Assembly: GCA_032191485.1 (NCBI GenBank)
Contig: JAVDOI010000003.1
Span: 22,996,873-23,060,872, forward strand
DNA: 64,000 bases
From: Leptoclinus maculatus
Lineage: Eukaryota > Chordata > Actinopteri > Perciformes > Stichaeidae
Reading direction: 5' to 3'
Positions within the stretch are counted from its first letter, which is position 1; every line of letters starts with the position of its first letter. Under the pieces are notes generated by a model. That model was not told the DNA's origin, ran no database searches, and saw only the letters and a list, made by a program, of their open reading frames with translations. A program made the translations under genes and the position numbers. Shown here in pieces: positions 1 through 12,954 of this stretch.

Positions 1-1081
1 CAATCATCCATTAAAATACCCTTTAAACCAGTACAGCGTCTCTGTAATAGTGTCCACTGCTTAAGTACAATGTTTTATACACACCTTCTCAGTAGGAAAC
101 CCTTTTTGGTGATTTGCAGGTCAGAGTATTAGATCCTTCTAAAGGTAGACATTTGAGGAAAAGGACAGATGTCACATTAATAACCGTTCTGTTCGTGCCA
201 GTATTTACAAACTGTTATATCTCCTGTTTACAGCCATGGGTTGGTCCGGCACACGTCTGTCTTCTACTAATCCTCTGATTACAATGAAAGCAAAGATGTC
301 TTTTTGGTGCAACGAGTCACAAACGTATCTCAAAGGCTGTCGCAAAATAGGAAAACCGAGGGCGGAGAATATACTGTGTGTTGAATGTTGGGAACTGCGG
401 CACAGTTCTCTCCCACTGGACGCCTTTCTTCTTGGATCCCTCTGACAGTCGAGATAAGATGGTCCCACCGTTTTCTTTATGTCAGGGGAGAGTGGAGCAG
501 CCATGATAGAAATCCAGCATGTTACCAGGTATCTTTGTGTGTTACATCACATTGCTGCTGAGATGAATGCTATGAGGTCTGTCACATGATCTCTGACTCA
601 CTGCGCTTGATAATTAATTCCTATATAATAGTTCACGCACTGTAGAGTTGGCCGCGATCAGCAAAAAAATCGATATAGAAACACCCCGATCTCTCATTTA
701 CTACCTCCACATCACACACACAGAGGCAGAATATCTCTGGACAGAGATGTTTATGTAATATATATCGCTGATCACTGCAGAATTCATCATCACAGCTGGT
801 GGGTTCATTTTTCATTGGTTTCTTCTCTCCTGCGTCTCTGTTTTCCTGCTGATCTAACGAGGAAAGATGAAGACGGCGTTCACACTGCACCCAAATGTGT
901 CATAATTCAGAGTTTTTCCCCCTCAAGTGAACCGAATTGGTGTTTTCTTACCAGTACGAGTGGAGCGGTGCACTTTACTTTGACGTTTTGGGAAATATGG
1001 ACTTGTTTTCTTTCCATTAATGAGATGAGTTGTCAGTCTCGTGTTTGTGTCTTGAATACTGAGCCGGAGTGAGGATGTGGC
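1..1081. other. No gene seen
   Basis: Only short overlapping frames on both strands, without recognisable domains. Confidence 0.6.
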
Positions 1082-1122
1082 TAGCTTAGCTTAGCTTAGC
1101 TTAGCTTAGCTTAGCTTAGCTT
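1082..1122 (+). repeat. (TAGCT)n microsatellite
   Basis: Eight copies of TAGCT, joined to TTTAAAGGGGAACTCTGCTG, the start of an interspersed repeat. Confidence 0.97.
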
Positions 1123-1245
1123 TAAAGGGGAACTCTGCTGATTGTACACATCAGTCTGTTTACAGATATTGGGGAGTACTACTGCGTATGTGACAAAGAA
1201 GTTTAATTCAGCACAAAGTCTGAAACGTGTCACTAGAGTTAGTCA
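1123..1245 (+). mobile_element. Fish interspersed repeat fragment (AAAGGGGAACTC type)
   Basis: Contains AAAGGGGAACTCTGCTGATT and GGGGAGTACTACTGCGT, features I recall from a common teleost repeat. A related fragment lies at 23650-23830. Confidence 0.4.
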
Positions 1246-1458
1246 AACCTCTCCGTCGTTTAAATGAAACAAACGGCAGCGAGGGTTGAAGACGAGGCTC
1301 TCTTCCTCTCAGGCCGCACGCGCTCAGACGCCTCGTCTGCTGTTGGCTTTTAATTTCAGGAGCAAGGTGACGCCCGATGGGTGCCGTGAAAATGAAGCTG
1401 TGAAGTGACAGTTTGCTAAATCTGTTCGCCGTGTGACAGCGGGGAGAAGGTGGTGAAT

Positions 1459-1480
1459 CCCCCCCCCCCCCCCCCCCCCC
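1459..1480 (+). repeat. Poly(C) run, 22 bp
   Basis: An uninterrupted C run; its exact length is unreliable in any assembly. Confidence 0.95.
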
Positions 1481-2810
1481 ATAAAAAAACATTTTGTTTG
1501 TGTGAAAATAAATGGTCCATTTCAACTAAGACAATACTATCTCTGTCAGTGTTTACTGGCAGCATTTCTGTAGCCAAATAGGTCACCATCAGACACAGCA
1601 CCATGCCGGTTGAGAAGCATAAGGATGGAGAGTGAGTCTGTCTCCCCCGTGATGAGCGTTTGAGAGCTCATTCACATTTGGCCCAAATGAAACTCTGCAG
1701 TTGGATGTGGACGTTTCCCGTACAGGAAGTAATGAATTGGAACAAACCACCTACTGAACAGCAGTTAGTGGAAACCTTTCCTACCATCGGATTGTTTGGT
1801 TCATCACGGTCCAGCCGGGTCGATGATTGTGTTCTGCACGTTTAAGTTGATATTTCTCACTAAGTTTACCTGTTGCATGCAATGTCTGCAAATGAACTCC
1901 AACACGTCATGCTGCTACGTCTTCTCTGCTAGCTGCATGGACTCACTGCGCTGTACAGACAAGGGTAGCGACGAGCAGGCGGCCACAGTGGAGCCTTCAG
2001 CAGCTAAAGAGCCCAAATCAGAGCTAAAGGAGAGAGACTAGTGGTGTTCATGTCATCAGGTGGACTCAAACACGACTCCTAATGAATGCTGAAGTTGGTG
2101 CTGCTCAATGTGTCAATAAGAAATGATCAGAATGTCATTCCTGTTTAAGTGGCCAATAATCAATGAAAAATAACAATTAAACATCAATAGTCCGCTGCAG
2201 CTGTGGATTCATTTCATTACCTCTAAGAAGGTTCTGTGTTGGGTTTGTTGGTTTCTTTGTTTTTCTGCTTGTCAGCAGGATTACAGACTCAGTCTTCATG
2301 AAACTTGTAAAGGTGTAGCGTGGTCCAGAGAGGAGCTCGCTCACTGCCCTCTCTGAAGGCCCTTCTACTCTATTCATCTATTGATATTCTTTAGATGAAT
2401 CATCTACAGAATAGACTATTTCTCAAGGCTCAAGGTTATAAAATCAAGTTGCTTGTTCTTTATAGACCAACAGATAGAATATATAATGACATAAAGAGAG
2501 AACTGGTCACATTCTAAAGGCTATAACTAGTTATTTTTGCTTGATAAATGACGTTAAATGATTAATAGATGTTCAAACATATTGCCCGTTAATTTGCTAT
2601 CCAGTGACTTATTGATGATCAATAGTCTCTTATTTGCAGGAAAGCCATTAAGGATTAATGCACCAGATCCCATCATGAGCGGACTGTACCAGACCTGGGA
2701 CACTATTACACTCGAGGCTTTCCCCGTAACCTGCAGCTTACCGAGCTGAATCCGTCTGGAATGAAAACATGAAACATGAAACATTTGAGTTGTGCTGCAG
2801 AAGGCTTTCG
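1481..2810. other. No gene seen
   Basis: Short unsupported frames only. Confidence 0.6.
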
Positions 2811-2957
2811 ATCCTGGTCCTGATCCTGATCCTGGTCCTGATCCTGATCCTGATCCGTCCTTTTACTGCGGCTGGTATTTACTGCAGGTGTCGGCGTTCT
2901 CTGGTGTGTTCTCTCCTCTGTCTCCTCTGTTCTCTCCTCTGTCTCCTCTGTTCTTTA
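2811..2957 (+). repeat. (TCCTGA)n then TCTCCTCTGTTC-type repeats
   Basis: A TCCTGATCCTGG hexamer run lies at 2811-2857. A second pyrimidine-rich tandem (CTCCTCTGTCTCCTCTGTT) lies at about 2910-2957. Frames over them are low-complexity. Confidence 0.9.
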
Positions 2958-3190
2958 GGTGGTTCCTCCCTCTGGGGACAATCAGACAATCAGTGCTGCT
3001 GCTATGTTCATACTGCGTATTCATTTTCTTATTCATCTGTATTTTCACTTCATACACAGTTGATGTATTGTGGGGTTATTTACACTGTATGAATCATTCT
3101 TTTCTTTTCATTAATAATACCAATGTTCCTATTAAACTAATACTATTGGTCTGAGTACTACTGCTCCTCTAACTACTGCTTCTCCAGTTG

Positions 3191-3440
3191 CTAGTGTTAG
3201 CTCGTGTTAGCTAGTGTTAGCTCGTGTTAGCTAGTGTTAGTTAGTGTTAGCTCGTGTTAGCGCGTGTTAGCTAGTGTTAGTTAGTGTTAGCTCGTGTTAG
3301 CTAGTGTTAGCTAGTGTTAGCTCGTGTTAGCTCGTGTTAGCTCGTGTTAGCTAGTGTTAGCTCGTGTTAGCTCTTGTTAGCTCGTGTTAGCTAGTGTTAG
3401 CTGGTGTTAGCTAGTGTTAGCTGGTGTTAGCTAGTGTTGT
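3191..3440 (+). repeat. 10-bp minisatellite (CTAGTGTTAG / CTCGTGTTAG)
   Basis: About 25 units of CTNGTGTTAG, the third base mostly A or C, with occasional TTAGTGTTAG and CGCGTGTTAG variants. Confidence 0.97.
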
Positions 3441-5059
3441 ACCCTAATAAGTCAGATAAGCTCCCGAGGTGTTTGATTTAAAGTCGTTCTAACGGTGTAA
3501 TGCATCACTATTAAGTACGTAACAGTTGATATTGTTGCAATTATCTTTCTTACCAGACATGAAGCAGAAGATGGATGTTTCAACCTTTTTTTTAAAATCA
3601 CGTTTGGTTAAATATTTAGATTTTTCCGCTTGTGTGCAAACAAGTTTACATAAATTCTCAATCGCAGCACAGTTGAGGTAAGAAAAGATTGTCCTTCATT
3701 AGTCTCACGTGGGGGAGTCTGAGAGCAACAACAAGAGGCTTCAGCAAAAAATATAATTGGACTGAATGGTTGAGTTCACATTATATGAAGTAGGAAATAT
3801 GAACAGTTGATACTGCACAGTAGTGTACATGGACTTTATACTTGAGTAATGATCAATAGTTCAATGCTTTTGCTTGACATTCCCATCCCTCTACTGACGA
3901 CTGCAGAGCTCCTGCACAGCTCCCCTCGTCCTCAAACACTTCAGGTGGTAAATGCTCCACTAAAACATCTTATTTGTGTCTTTAAGTGTTGATGGTGAGG
4001 TCTGAGACTTCTGCGCTTTAACTTTGATAACTTCATATCCTCTCATGGAAGTCTTCCACTATTAAATAAATAGTGTGGAGTATCATTCAGAATTACAGAA
4101 TCCATTATGCAGGAACACTGCAGGGACTTTGGAAGGACGTACTTTAAATATTACAAGCTCAAATGATCGCTATAATTAAGCCTTATTAATCCAGGGTTTT
4201 GGGATCGCCTCCGTAAAGCATCCCTCTTGGAATCACGGACACCTGTCCGTTGGCAACGTAACAGTTTGGCGATGAACATCAACAGTGGAGAATATTTAAA
4301 ACCCTTTGAAAGGGATCCTACTGAGGACCCCAGCTGAGCACATATGTCCTCGTTAGAGTCTCTTGAAGGTAAATGCTTCTTGATAATGTGCCACGGAAAT
4401 CAAATAGTGGACTGTGGGACGGGAAGCAGCGGCCCATTAGAGCGTCCATTCACACCAGCTGACTCATCTAGTCGTGTTTATACGTCATCAAAGCCTTTAA
4501 TGTACGATGATGTTTCTACTGTTCAAAGGAAATGAAACCCCCAACGTACGCTCGTCTTCTGTTCTTTGTTTACTTCTAGTTTATAATTAGAGCTCAATAT
4601 TTTCACTTTTTAAATAATAGTTTGTTTTTCAAATGATATCAAACTGATTGGCTGTAAAAAAAAATCAATAAAAAACTAATTCAGGTGAAAATTGTATTAT
4701 GCAGCTGGTGTATGCAGTGTTGAGGAACCGTCGCTGGTCTGATCTGTGGGACAATAAACCAGTTCAAACTGCTGGAATGCAAAGTGTTGTTCTCTCGCTT
4801 ATTAACGCTCCTATTGGTTATGAAAGCTCCGACCTTCATCGCTGCAGCGCTGCCGGTACTGAAGCGGATGAACTGAACTCTGAGTGAACGGCAGACACAT
4901 TGAAAGATAACCGACCTGAGGTCTCGTTGTTCTGATGTCGTCGAGTTCAGCTTCTCCTACGCACACGTCACCACGTCCTCGGGTCTGCTGCTCAGTGGAC
5001 ACAATGGTTAAAAACTATGTTCTACTTTATGGACAGAGACTTCCTGACTTCCTCAGAAT
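3441..5059. other. No gene seen
   Basis: AT-rich, with short frames lacking domains. Confidence 0.6.
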
Positions 5060-5288
5060 TGTGGTCTTGTCTCTTTTAGTTGTTTTTGTCTCTTTGTGGT
5101 CTTGTTTCTTTGTGGTCTTGTCTCTTTTAGTTGTTTTTGTGGTCTTTGTGGTCTTGTCTCTTTGTGGTCTTGTCTCTTTGTGGTCTTGTCTCTTTTAGTT
5201 GTTTTTGTGGTCTTTGTGGTCTTGTCTCTTTGTGGACTTGTCTCTTTGTGGTCTTGTCTCTTTCTAGTCATTTTTATCTCTTTGTGGT
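5060..5288 (+). repeat. Minisatellite of TTTGTGGTCTTGTCTC-type units
   Basis: Composed of CTTTGTGGTCTTGTCT and TTTTAGTTGTTTTTGTGGT blocks with a higher-order period of about 80 bp. Frames here are repeat shadows. Confidence 0.93.
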
Positions 5289-8200
5289 CGTTGGATTAAG
5301 AAGAATAAATGTAAACCGACTCGGTACCATGGGTCCATGAAGTAGTCCTTCTGTGATCACACAGCAAGACGTCATCATGTCATTGCTCATTCTCTGTGAT
5401 CTGCATGTGGAAACATGTCTGTAAAGAATTAACAACATTAAATAGCCTGCATGTTCAGCGCTTTGGTCTTTAAAGAATTCCATGTTCATCATTAACATGC
5501 AGCTCAGATGGTTGTGTCAACGCTGGAGTCATTAGCTCCCAGCCTCCTCAATTATGCACGGTTATCATTATTAAAAGATTCTTTCAAACATCTTTTGTGG
5601 CTTCTGATGGAGGAAAGTAGCTCGAATGCATTGTAGCACATTCTCAGAAGGCCCTCATTCTCTGGCTGGCCTTCAATGTGAGAACGTAAATACTAATTTC
5701 ATGAAGTTTCTAAGGCGAGTCTAATATGGCAGATTGTATTATGAAAGTTGGTACTTTCAGAGTTTGTGCATTTGTACTAAAAGGCCTTTCATGCCCCCAG
5801 TAACTCTCTTTAAATGATGCATGAACTCCATTATATAACTAGAAAAGTGCACTCAGTACAGATCTTACCAGGTGCGTCTGCAGCGACCGCGGCTGTAATG
5901 TTGAATAAATACAAACTACTGTCGAGACCACGAGTGTTTCAGACTCTCTGCAGCTGTCAGCACCAGCTCTGTGACGGAAGTGTGTGCTTTAAATGTGAGG
6001 TTGATGCGCTGATCTTTGGCTCTGTCCGGAGACCGGTTTGTAATCCCACAGACGGGAACACAGCAGTAAGTGACGACGTCCACTTCCTACAGTCTATGCT
6101 TGTCCCCTGACAGAGGCGGCTCCCAGAGGCCACTACTGGACCTTTTTTTAGACTTTTCGTCTCATAACTTTATTCAACAGAGCAAAATGTATTCCTATCC
6201 ATCATCTCGCCCCCTATCTTTCTAGTGAGGCTTCTCATTAGTTTGACCAAAGACTCGAAGGCTTCTCCCTGAGACGTAATCCAAAGTGCAGCGGTAGATC
6301 AGTGAGCCTGCAGTAGAAACCACTGGACGTCTGCAGCAGGTTCTTCTGCACGTTTCATAAAAGCACCCCGAAAATAATGACATATCTGGGTTTGCTTGCT
6401 ATTTTTCTCCTCTTCCTTCCTGGTGAGCGAGGAGGAGGATTCACGTGTGATTTTTGACCTTTAATGACTTCAGAATGCCCCGAGCTCCATGCGTGATTAC
6501 TGACAGCCGGCTATCCTTGAATCTTGGGTGTTAAATCTCTTTTCTCCAGTGCCCCATGTTGTTGTTTTCCAGCAAAGGATTTTATCGGAGGAGAGCAGGA
6601 TGATGGATAAGTTCTATTCCCAGGATCCCCCGCCCAGGGAACGTATCATCAGTGTCACACTTTGATAGCAACTCAAGGTGATGGGTGTCGAGGGCTAAAG
6701 CAGCAGAGGGAGGAAGAGCGGTGTGGGATCAGAGCAGTAACGGTGTCCTCATCATGACCGTGTCTGCCTTGTGGCTCATCGCTGAGCTGTGGACGGCGTA
6801 CACTGTAGAAGAGGTGTCATTTATTATACTCCTTTATGTCTGCGACAATTAAACCAATCATTTGCCATTTTCATCAAAGTGACCTAAAAGCATCAAAGTA
6901 AATGTCTTGACCAAGGACACGTTGACGGGGCTCATGGCTGGTGATGGATGCACCACCGGCTGTAACGGACTGGACCTGGGACCTGTCTCCTGTCTCACAG
7001 GCTGGACCACATGCTTCATTGTGTTATGATCGTACACCTGCAGTACATTACTGCCTCAGAATACTTCCACGTCCTCCGTGCAGATGTGCTGTTGCCTCGT
7101 CCCGACCTTTTGAATCCGCACAATCCACCGACTTCGAGGTGACTCGTTGAAACATCGTTTCTTGATTAAAAAATAATTGATGAATAAGCACAGCTGGGGG
7201 ACTAATCAGTGCCGGGGATTAGGGACTAACGCTGCTGTCAGCTGTGGGCTGGAATCGAAGAGTAAAGCTTTGTTTCTACTCGCGCTCGGCAGATGTCACG
7301 CCCTACGTACAAACAAGTCAGGTACCGCATGCTTTATATAGAAGATACAGGTTGAGTATCATGTCAAACATTTGGCCTCAAAATATTTCCTCTAATATAG
7401 ATTTTTCAGACCTGTTTCTGTCCCGTGACATGTAAATAGTGCTTTTATCAGTGAAGTCACGTGACCATCATCTTCATACAGTGAGTATAAACTAAGCTGA
7501 ATGATATCAATCGGTCTGAAGACAATACTCACAGATGAACATTGTTTTTAGTGACTTCCTGTCCAACCTGAGTGTAAATGTGACGAGGGAAACAATCTGA
7601 CCTCATTCTGCAAACACATGCATTCATAAGTCGAGTCAAAGCTACGACGAGGCTTCAGCCGAATCAATCATTCTCAACAGACGTCTTTTAAACTTAATTT
7701 CCTCTTTTATATGACGATTCCTCCTTCGGCTCAGCAAGGAAGCACCGTCTGTGGAAACAAAGGAGTTTAATACTAAAAGGACTGACTTTGTAAGAGACTC
7801 GATTTGAATGAGTCTGACTGCTGGAGCCTGACATGAACTCCAGCTTTACTTAATAATACGTTGTGGATTCTGTCTCCTATCACTTCAACTGGAATAGTTT
7901 CAAGAAGAACTACCGTTGAGGCCAGTGTGGACAGGAAGAACGATGACGGCCGCTGAAAACCTTCTCAACACACAGAGAGAGAGAAACACATTTCATCATC
8001 AACAGACACACTTTGAAATGTCTCCTGATCGTTTCATCTAAATGTAGACCCAATTATAAGAAGTATAGCTGTGTTCAAAGTTTATCATTGGATGTGGAAA
8101 CGACTCCCAGCGAGTCCATTAAAGGAAGTAAACCGGTTCTAAGGTTCTAAGGTTCAAAGGTTCAAAGGTCAGGAGGGAACTTTGAACCTCAAGTCCTCAA

Positions 8201-8598
8201 AGTGGAACATTTACAGTTCAACTGGTGACGAAGATCCTTTTCTATGATTGAAAGCTTGTGATTGGCTACATTGTTTCCAACCATACGTTTTGTTTTAGAT
8301 TCATTAGATTTATTGTTTTTCTAATACTGGCTGATGCTTTCAGTCAACGTTGACGGTTACGTTCTGAAGTTTTGTTTCTGAAATGAGTTAAAATAAAAAC
8401 GAGTTTGTTTGAATAACTAAACATGGAGAGTTCAACAGGTGGTCTGATGCTACGTGTGACATCCAGCCAATGAACTAATCAACTCTGATTTCATTTACAA
8501 TTAAGATCCCAAGATGTGGTTTTATTAAAACCAGATGTTACAACATGTTAGTTCAACAACGTGACTCATTACCCTTCAAAACGTCTTTCAACGGCTCC
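5289..8598. other. No gene confirmed; one weak signal-peptide-like exon candidate at 6377
   Basis: ATG 6377 opens MTYLGLLAIFLLFLPG, followed by a GTGAGC donor-like site. No partner exon was found. The rest is featureless. Confidence 0.5.
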
Positions 8599-8648
8599 AA
8601 TGATTCAATGATTCAATGATCCAATGATTCAATGATTCAATGATTCAA
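8599..8648 (+). repeat. 8-bp tandem (TGATTCAA)n
   Basis: Six units, one with a TGATCCAA variant. Confidence 0.95.
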
Positions 8649-10214
8649 CCTCCGTACGGGACAGAAACAGCTGTTTGTTCAAAGAACGGCTCGTATACCA
8701 TACAGTCCATTGTGATGTATTGAAACATAAAGGACTCATTATTAATCCTGATTAAATCACTTTAACCATGAATCAAACTTTAGAAATAAGAGTTATCAAA
8801 GTAAAACCTCAGTTTAGTTTCGACTCTAAACTTGGATTAATGTACCAAAACCGTGAACTCCAATTTAACAAGTGATCCAGTGTTAACTTTAAACTTCAAC
8901 TTTAAACCCAGTAGAGTTTCATGATTCTGCTGAACTCCTCTGAACTCCTCTGAATTTAGAGCAGCCCCCCCCCCCCCCCCCCATAGCCTACTTATAGGAC
9001 CCGTCAGCACACAGATGTATTTATTACTTTTCATGTGGGTCAGCAGCCATCTTCATATTGATTTAAGTTCATGAGTTCTGTTTCATGTTCACTCATTTTA
9101 AACCTAGTTCTGCTGAACTCTGATTAGATCAAGTCTAAGATGAACTGAATCCTTGTTGGTGCAACGAGCCAACATGTTACATCTTCGTTGATCTACCAGT
9201 GATTTCATACAATCACTGGTATTGAAGGTTTTCAGTCTGATGTCTTAGATAAACAGCCTTTTAATCCAACCAGTTCTAGAGTTTTAGCTGACAGAAGCAG
9301 TATTTAAATGCATTGTCTGCTGATGTGATTGGGAGGAGATCACTGTCCATTGTGACGCAGGCTTGTCTCGATCAATCTTTATCAGCCTCACAGCGCCTTA
9401 AATAGCAATTTGCCAGTTTGATCAGTTAAGAGCGTTTGACAGCAGTGTCATTGAGCGACTTCTCCGGGATGACTCCGCGATGACTCCGTTGCCCTCGTTG
9501 ATACTGTACTCTGTTGGTGGGATTAGTTTAGAATCCTCTCCTGTCTCCGATCCTGTGCAGGGAGCTCAGTCACTGAAGCCTCTTCTGTCTCCGTTCCTTT
9601 TGCTCTTCGTCAGCCTCGCTGACAAACATCAAAGCACATTTGTAGTTGAGCAAAAAGGAAAACCAAACCTCCCATTTATAGCTGGTTCACAGCTGAATTA
9701 ATTATTCATTCAGATTACCGTTCACCAGCACAAACAGGAAGATAGGACGAGACGCACAGACGTACACAAACTCTCTCGGAGTGCGTCGGAGAAGTGAAGG
9801 GCAGATAATGAGAGCGTGTTTTCAGTCTGCTTAAAAGCTCTCGCCTTCCAAAAAACATTGCCCGAAAGAGCACAATGTAGAGGTTTACTGCACAGTCCGA
9901 CTCCAAGGTGTTTTTAAGCAGATTAGTTGGTGTTTGGAAGCAGATAAGCGCACAGATTAGCAGACTTCCTCTGCAGTGGAGTGTAAGAGTTCAAGCCTGT
10001 TGTGTGTCTGACGTGTAATTGGGCTTCTGGCAAGACAAACAGCATCGCACATAATCACAGTCGGTCGTGTACAGATAGGCAACGCACATTTAAATTAAAC
10101 AATGCAAAGTGCTACAGATGGAGTTAATGGGGTAGTCTATCAGGGACACTTAAACAGGATTAAAGCACATATGAGTCATGCGGGTCATAATTGGGGTTTT
10201 TCAGTCGGAGACGA
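8649..10214. other. No gene seen
   Basis: Featureless apart from the poly(C) run listed separately. Confidence 0.6.
8965..8982 (+). repeat. Poly(C) run, 18 bp
   Basis: An uninterrupted C run. Confidence 0.95.
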
Positions 10215-10372
10215 TGAAAATTACTTTTTACATCCGTCCATCCGTCCATCCGTCCATCTTCCTCCTCTTATCCGAGGTCGGGTCGCGGTGGCAGCAGGCT
10301 GACCCAGACTTCCCCCCCAGCAACATGTTCCAGCTCATTCTGGGGGATCCTGAGGCGAGATGTAACAATTCA
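10215..10372. mobile_element. Non-LTR retrotransposon-type 3' fragment
   Basis: An ATCCGTCC tandem is followed by CTTATCCGAGGTCGGGTCGC, GGCAGCAGGCTGACCCAGAC and TGGGGGATCCTGAGGCGA. I recall this series from a very common fish repeat linked to non-LTR elements; the exact family is uncertain. A related, more decayed copy is at 55255-55560. Confidence 0.6.
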
Positions 10373-11152
10373 ACTGTCAACCTTTTTAATGTGGGAAGAA
10401 ATGAGTCAAAACCTAAACCAGAATTAAAATTCCAGTGTATAAAGTATAAAGTATTTAAACATGTAATGTAATGTAATGGATCGACCCATTGTTATCAATA
10501 CCTGATCCAGCTACTTGAGTCGGTATCGACCCGATATCGTACATATTCTATGTAGAACATGTTTCTATATTTTATGTTCAAACCTACGATGAGGCCACAG
10601 AATAGATTAAAATGTTCTTTAAGGCAGTACTAATTGATTTATTTTGTCCACTTGGGGGAAGCAGAACGAGCTCAGCTGCTGCCCTTTTATAATATCGTCC
10701 ACATGGATGATGTGCTTTTTTTTTTTAGACATGCAGCAACATTAGCATTCATTTGGTGTCATATTTCTGGCCAGTCAAACAATATAAGTCAGATACTCGC
10801 TCTTCTGTTTTGCTCCAGAGCTCTGATTCATCTTTCATCGTTCCCTCCTTGGATAAAAGCACTCGCAGCTCCTCGCTGGCCTCACACAACGAGTGGAGCA
10901 GACTCAGTGTAATTACTGCTGAATCCACCTTTGGGTGCAGGAGCTTCTCAGCAGGAGGTCTCCCCGATGCTGCGTGTCTTCGACCCGATCGCCTCGTGCA
11001 ACATATACCTGTTCGCAAAGATGTAAAACGTTCACCTGCTGCCGCTGAGGAAGAGATGAACATGTTGTGGTTATCATTCTGCCTCTTGGCAACCTGCTGG
11101 TTACGTTACACAACACTACATACCTGCACGGACAAGATGTGTGGCATTCAGA

Positions 11153-11167
11153 GGGGGGGGGGGGGGG
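11153..11167 (+). repeat. Poly(G) run, 15 bp
   Basis: An uninterrupted G run inside several unsupported frames. Confidence 0.95.
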
Positions 11168-11441
11168 AACACATGCCTTCTGTTTTCAAATATGGCAGAG
11201 CAGGTGTTTCTGTGCTGCCCCCGAAGACGCCATCGCGTACAAATGCACCTCGACCCTGCAGGAGTTTGCATCTCATCAGCTGTCAGCCCGATAATTTGTC
11301 CGCCTGACAGACAGGCGTCTAATGTGAGAGCTGAGCTCCATCCATCTCTGGCTCACCGTGTCCTCCGCCGCCTGTCCGTCTCAGTCTGTCCCGGCTTTGA
11401 TCATGTTCGGCTTTGGAGTGAGTCAGCAACCCACACAGATC

Positions 11442-11443
<2 letters not shown>

Positions 11444-11517
<74 letters not shown>
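11444..11517 (+). repeat. (CA)n microsatellite
   Basis: About 37 perfect CA units. Confidence 0.99.
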
Positions 11518-11519
<2 letters not shown>

Positions 11520-12954
11520 ATGAAGCTTAGAGTCAGAGCGATGCTTTCCAACACTTGTCACCTGAATCCAGGTGGGCAGGGACGTACATTTATATTCTCC
11601 ACCGTAACGATCCTGTAATCCTCCCGTGTTGCTCACTGCAGCTAGAAATCTGAAATGAAATAACCGTCAACAAGACACATTTCTATATGCATATGAGATA
11701 TTACTCTCAAAGCCGTTCTCCAATACTTTATTCTTAGTTCCGTTTGCAGAATGGCTCGGGCTCCGTGTCGTCTAGGTTTCATTGAAATATATAGGCCACT
11801 GTCTGCTTTTTGACATTATCACAAAAGCTCTTCTGAATTGTGTTCTTGGGCTCAGAGGAGGAGGTCTGTACCTCACCGAGAAGTCCCCAAAGCTCTAAAC
11901 TTTCAATTAAAGGAGATAATCACATTCGTTTTCTGACCAAAGTCACCTTTCCCTAACTTTATTCATTTAATTAACATCTTTCTGCTGCAACCTACTAACC
12001 ACTGATCCTGCAAATAACAGGAAGCTGAATGTGACTATGGGTCAGCGTTGAACTGAAAACCCTCGTCTCAACATTTGAGCTCATTAATGATCATGTGGAG
12101 CGGATATGAGTGTATGAGGCGTCGAGGTTCAGTAGTTACTCGGTTGTCACATTTTTAGACCAGCTGATCCCTGATGATGGGAATAAGAGTACATCTACTC
12201 TACACTGTACATCCAGCTTTGACTTTACTGCATTTATCATTTCAGGAGATGTTCTGCTTTCCTTCCACTACACGAGGGGAATATTGTACTTTCAGTTGAC
12301 TTTGTTTATCTGATCATTTCATTTGCAGATTCTTGCTGCACAGATAATCCACATTCTATTGAAATCCCAACGTGTCCTGCTGGAATTTCCAAATCGCAAT
12401 ATTTGTTAAAAGCAAACTTTAAATTGAATATTGTGGAGCTGCAGAGATGTCCTGGCCTCCACATCGTATTCAAGTCCCGAGTGTTTCCCTATTGTCTTTG
12501 AATAACACTGTGTGAGTGTGGAAGAAACATCTTGTATTTATGTATTAAACTGCCTCATCTGTGTGGCGTTTCAATACACAGTCAACATCATCTAAAAACA
12601 CACCAATCATTACATTTTGCTGAATTCTGATTGGTTCTGCAAGTATGTGACATCACTGTGTCCTGTCAGACGAACAGCAGGGACATAAATCTCTTTACTG
12701 AAAACACCAAACGGTATTAACTTCATCAGATCATTGTGTTCATGCAGAACCACGTCGCTCACGAGAAGACGAGAGAGAAACCCAGAGGACTGCAACACCA
12801 AACCGTGACATGATTTTGGGTATTTTGAATAAGGAATGTTCTGTTTATTAAAAACAACAACTGGCCCGTTTCAAGCGTCTTCCTATTAACACGGTCACTT
12901 TCTGCAGTTTGAGGCTCTTCTGTAAAGGAGACGTCCTCCACCATGAAACCCACG

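Larger units (their letters stand above)
10373..12954. other. No gene seen
   Basis: The longest frame, 10753-11307 (184 residues), begins with TTG, crosses a poly(G) run and resembles nothing I know. Confidence 0.6.

Noticed and set aside
10753..11307. 184-residue plus-strand frame
   Set aside because: It starts with TTG, crosses a poly(G) run, overlaps equally long frames on both strands and resembles no family.
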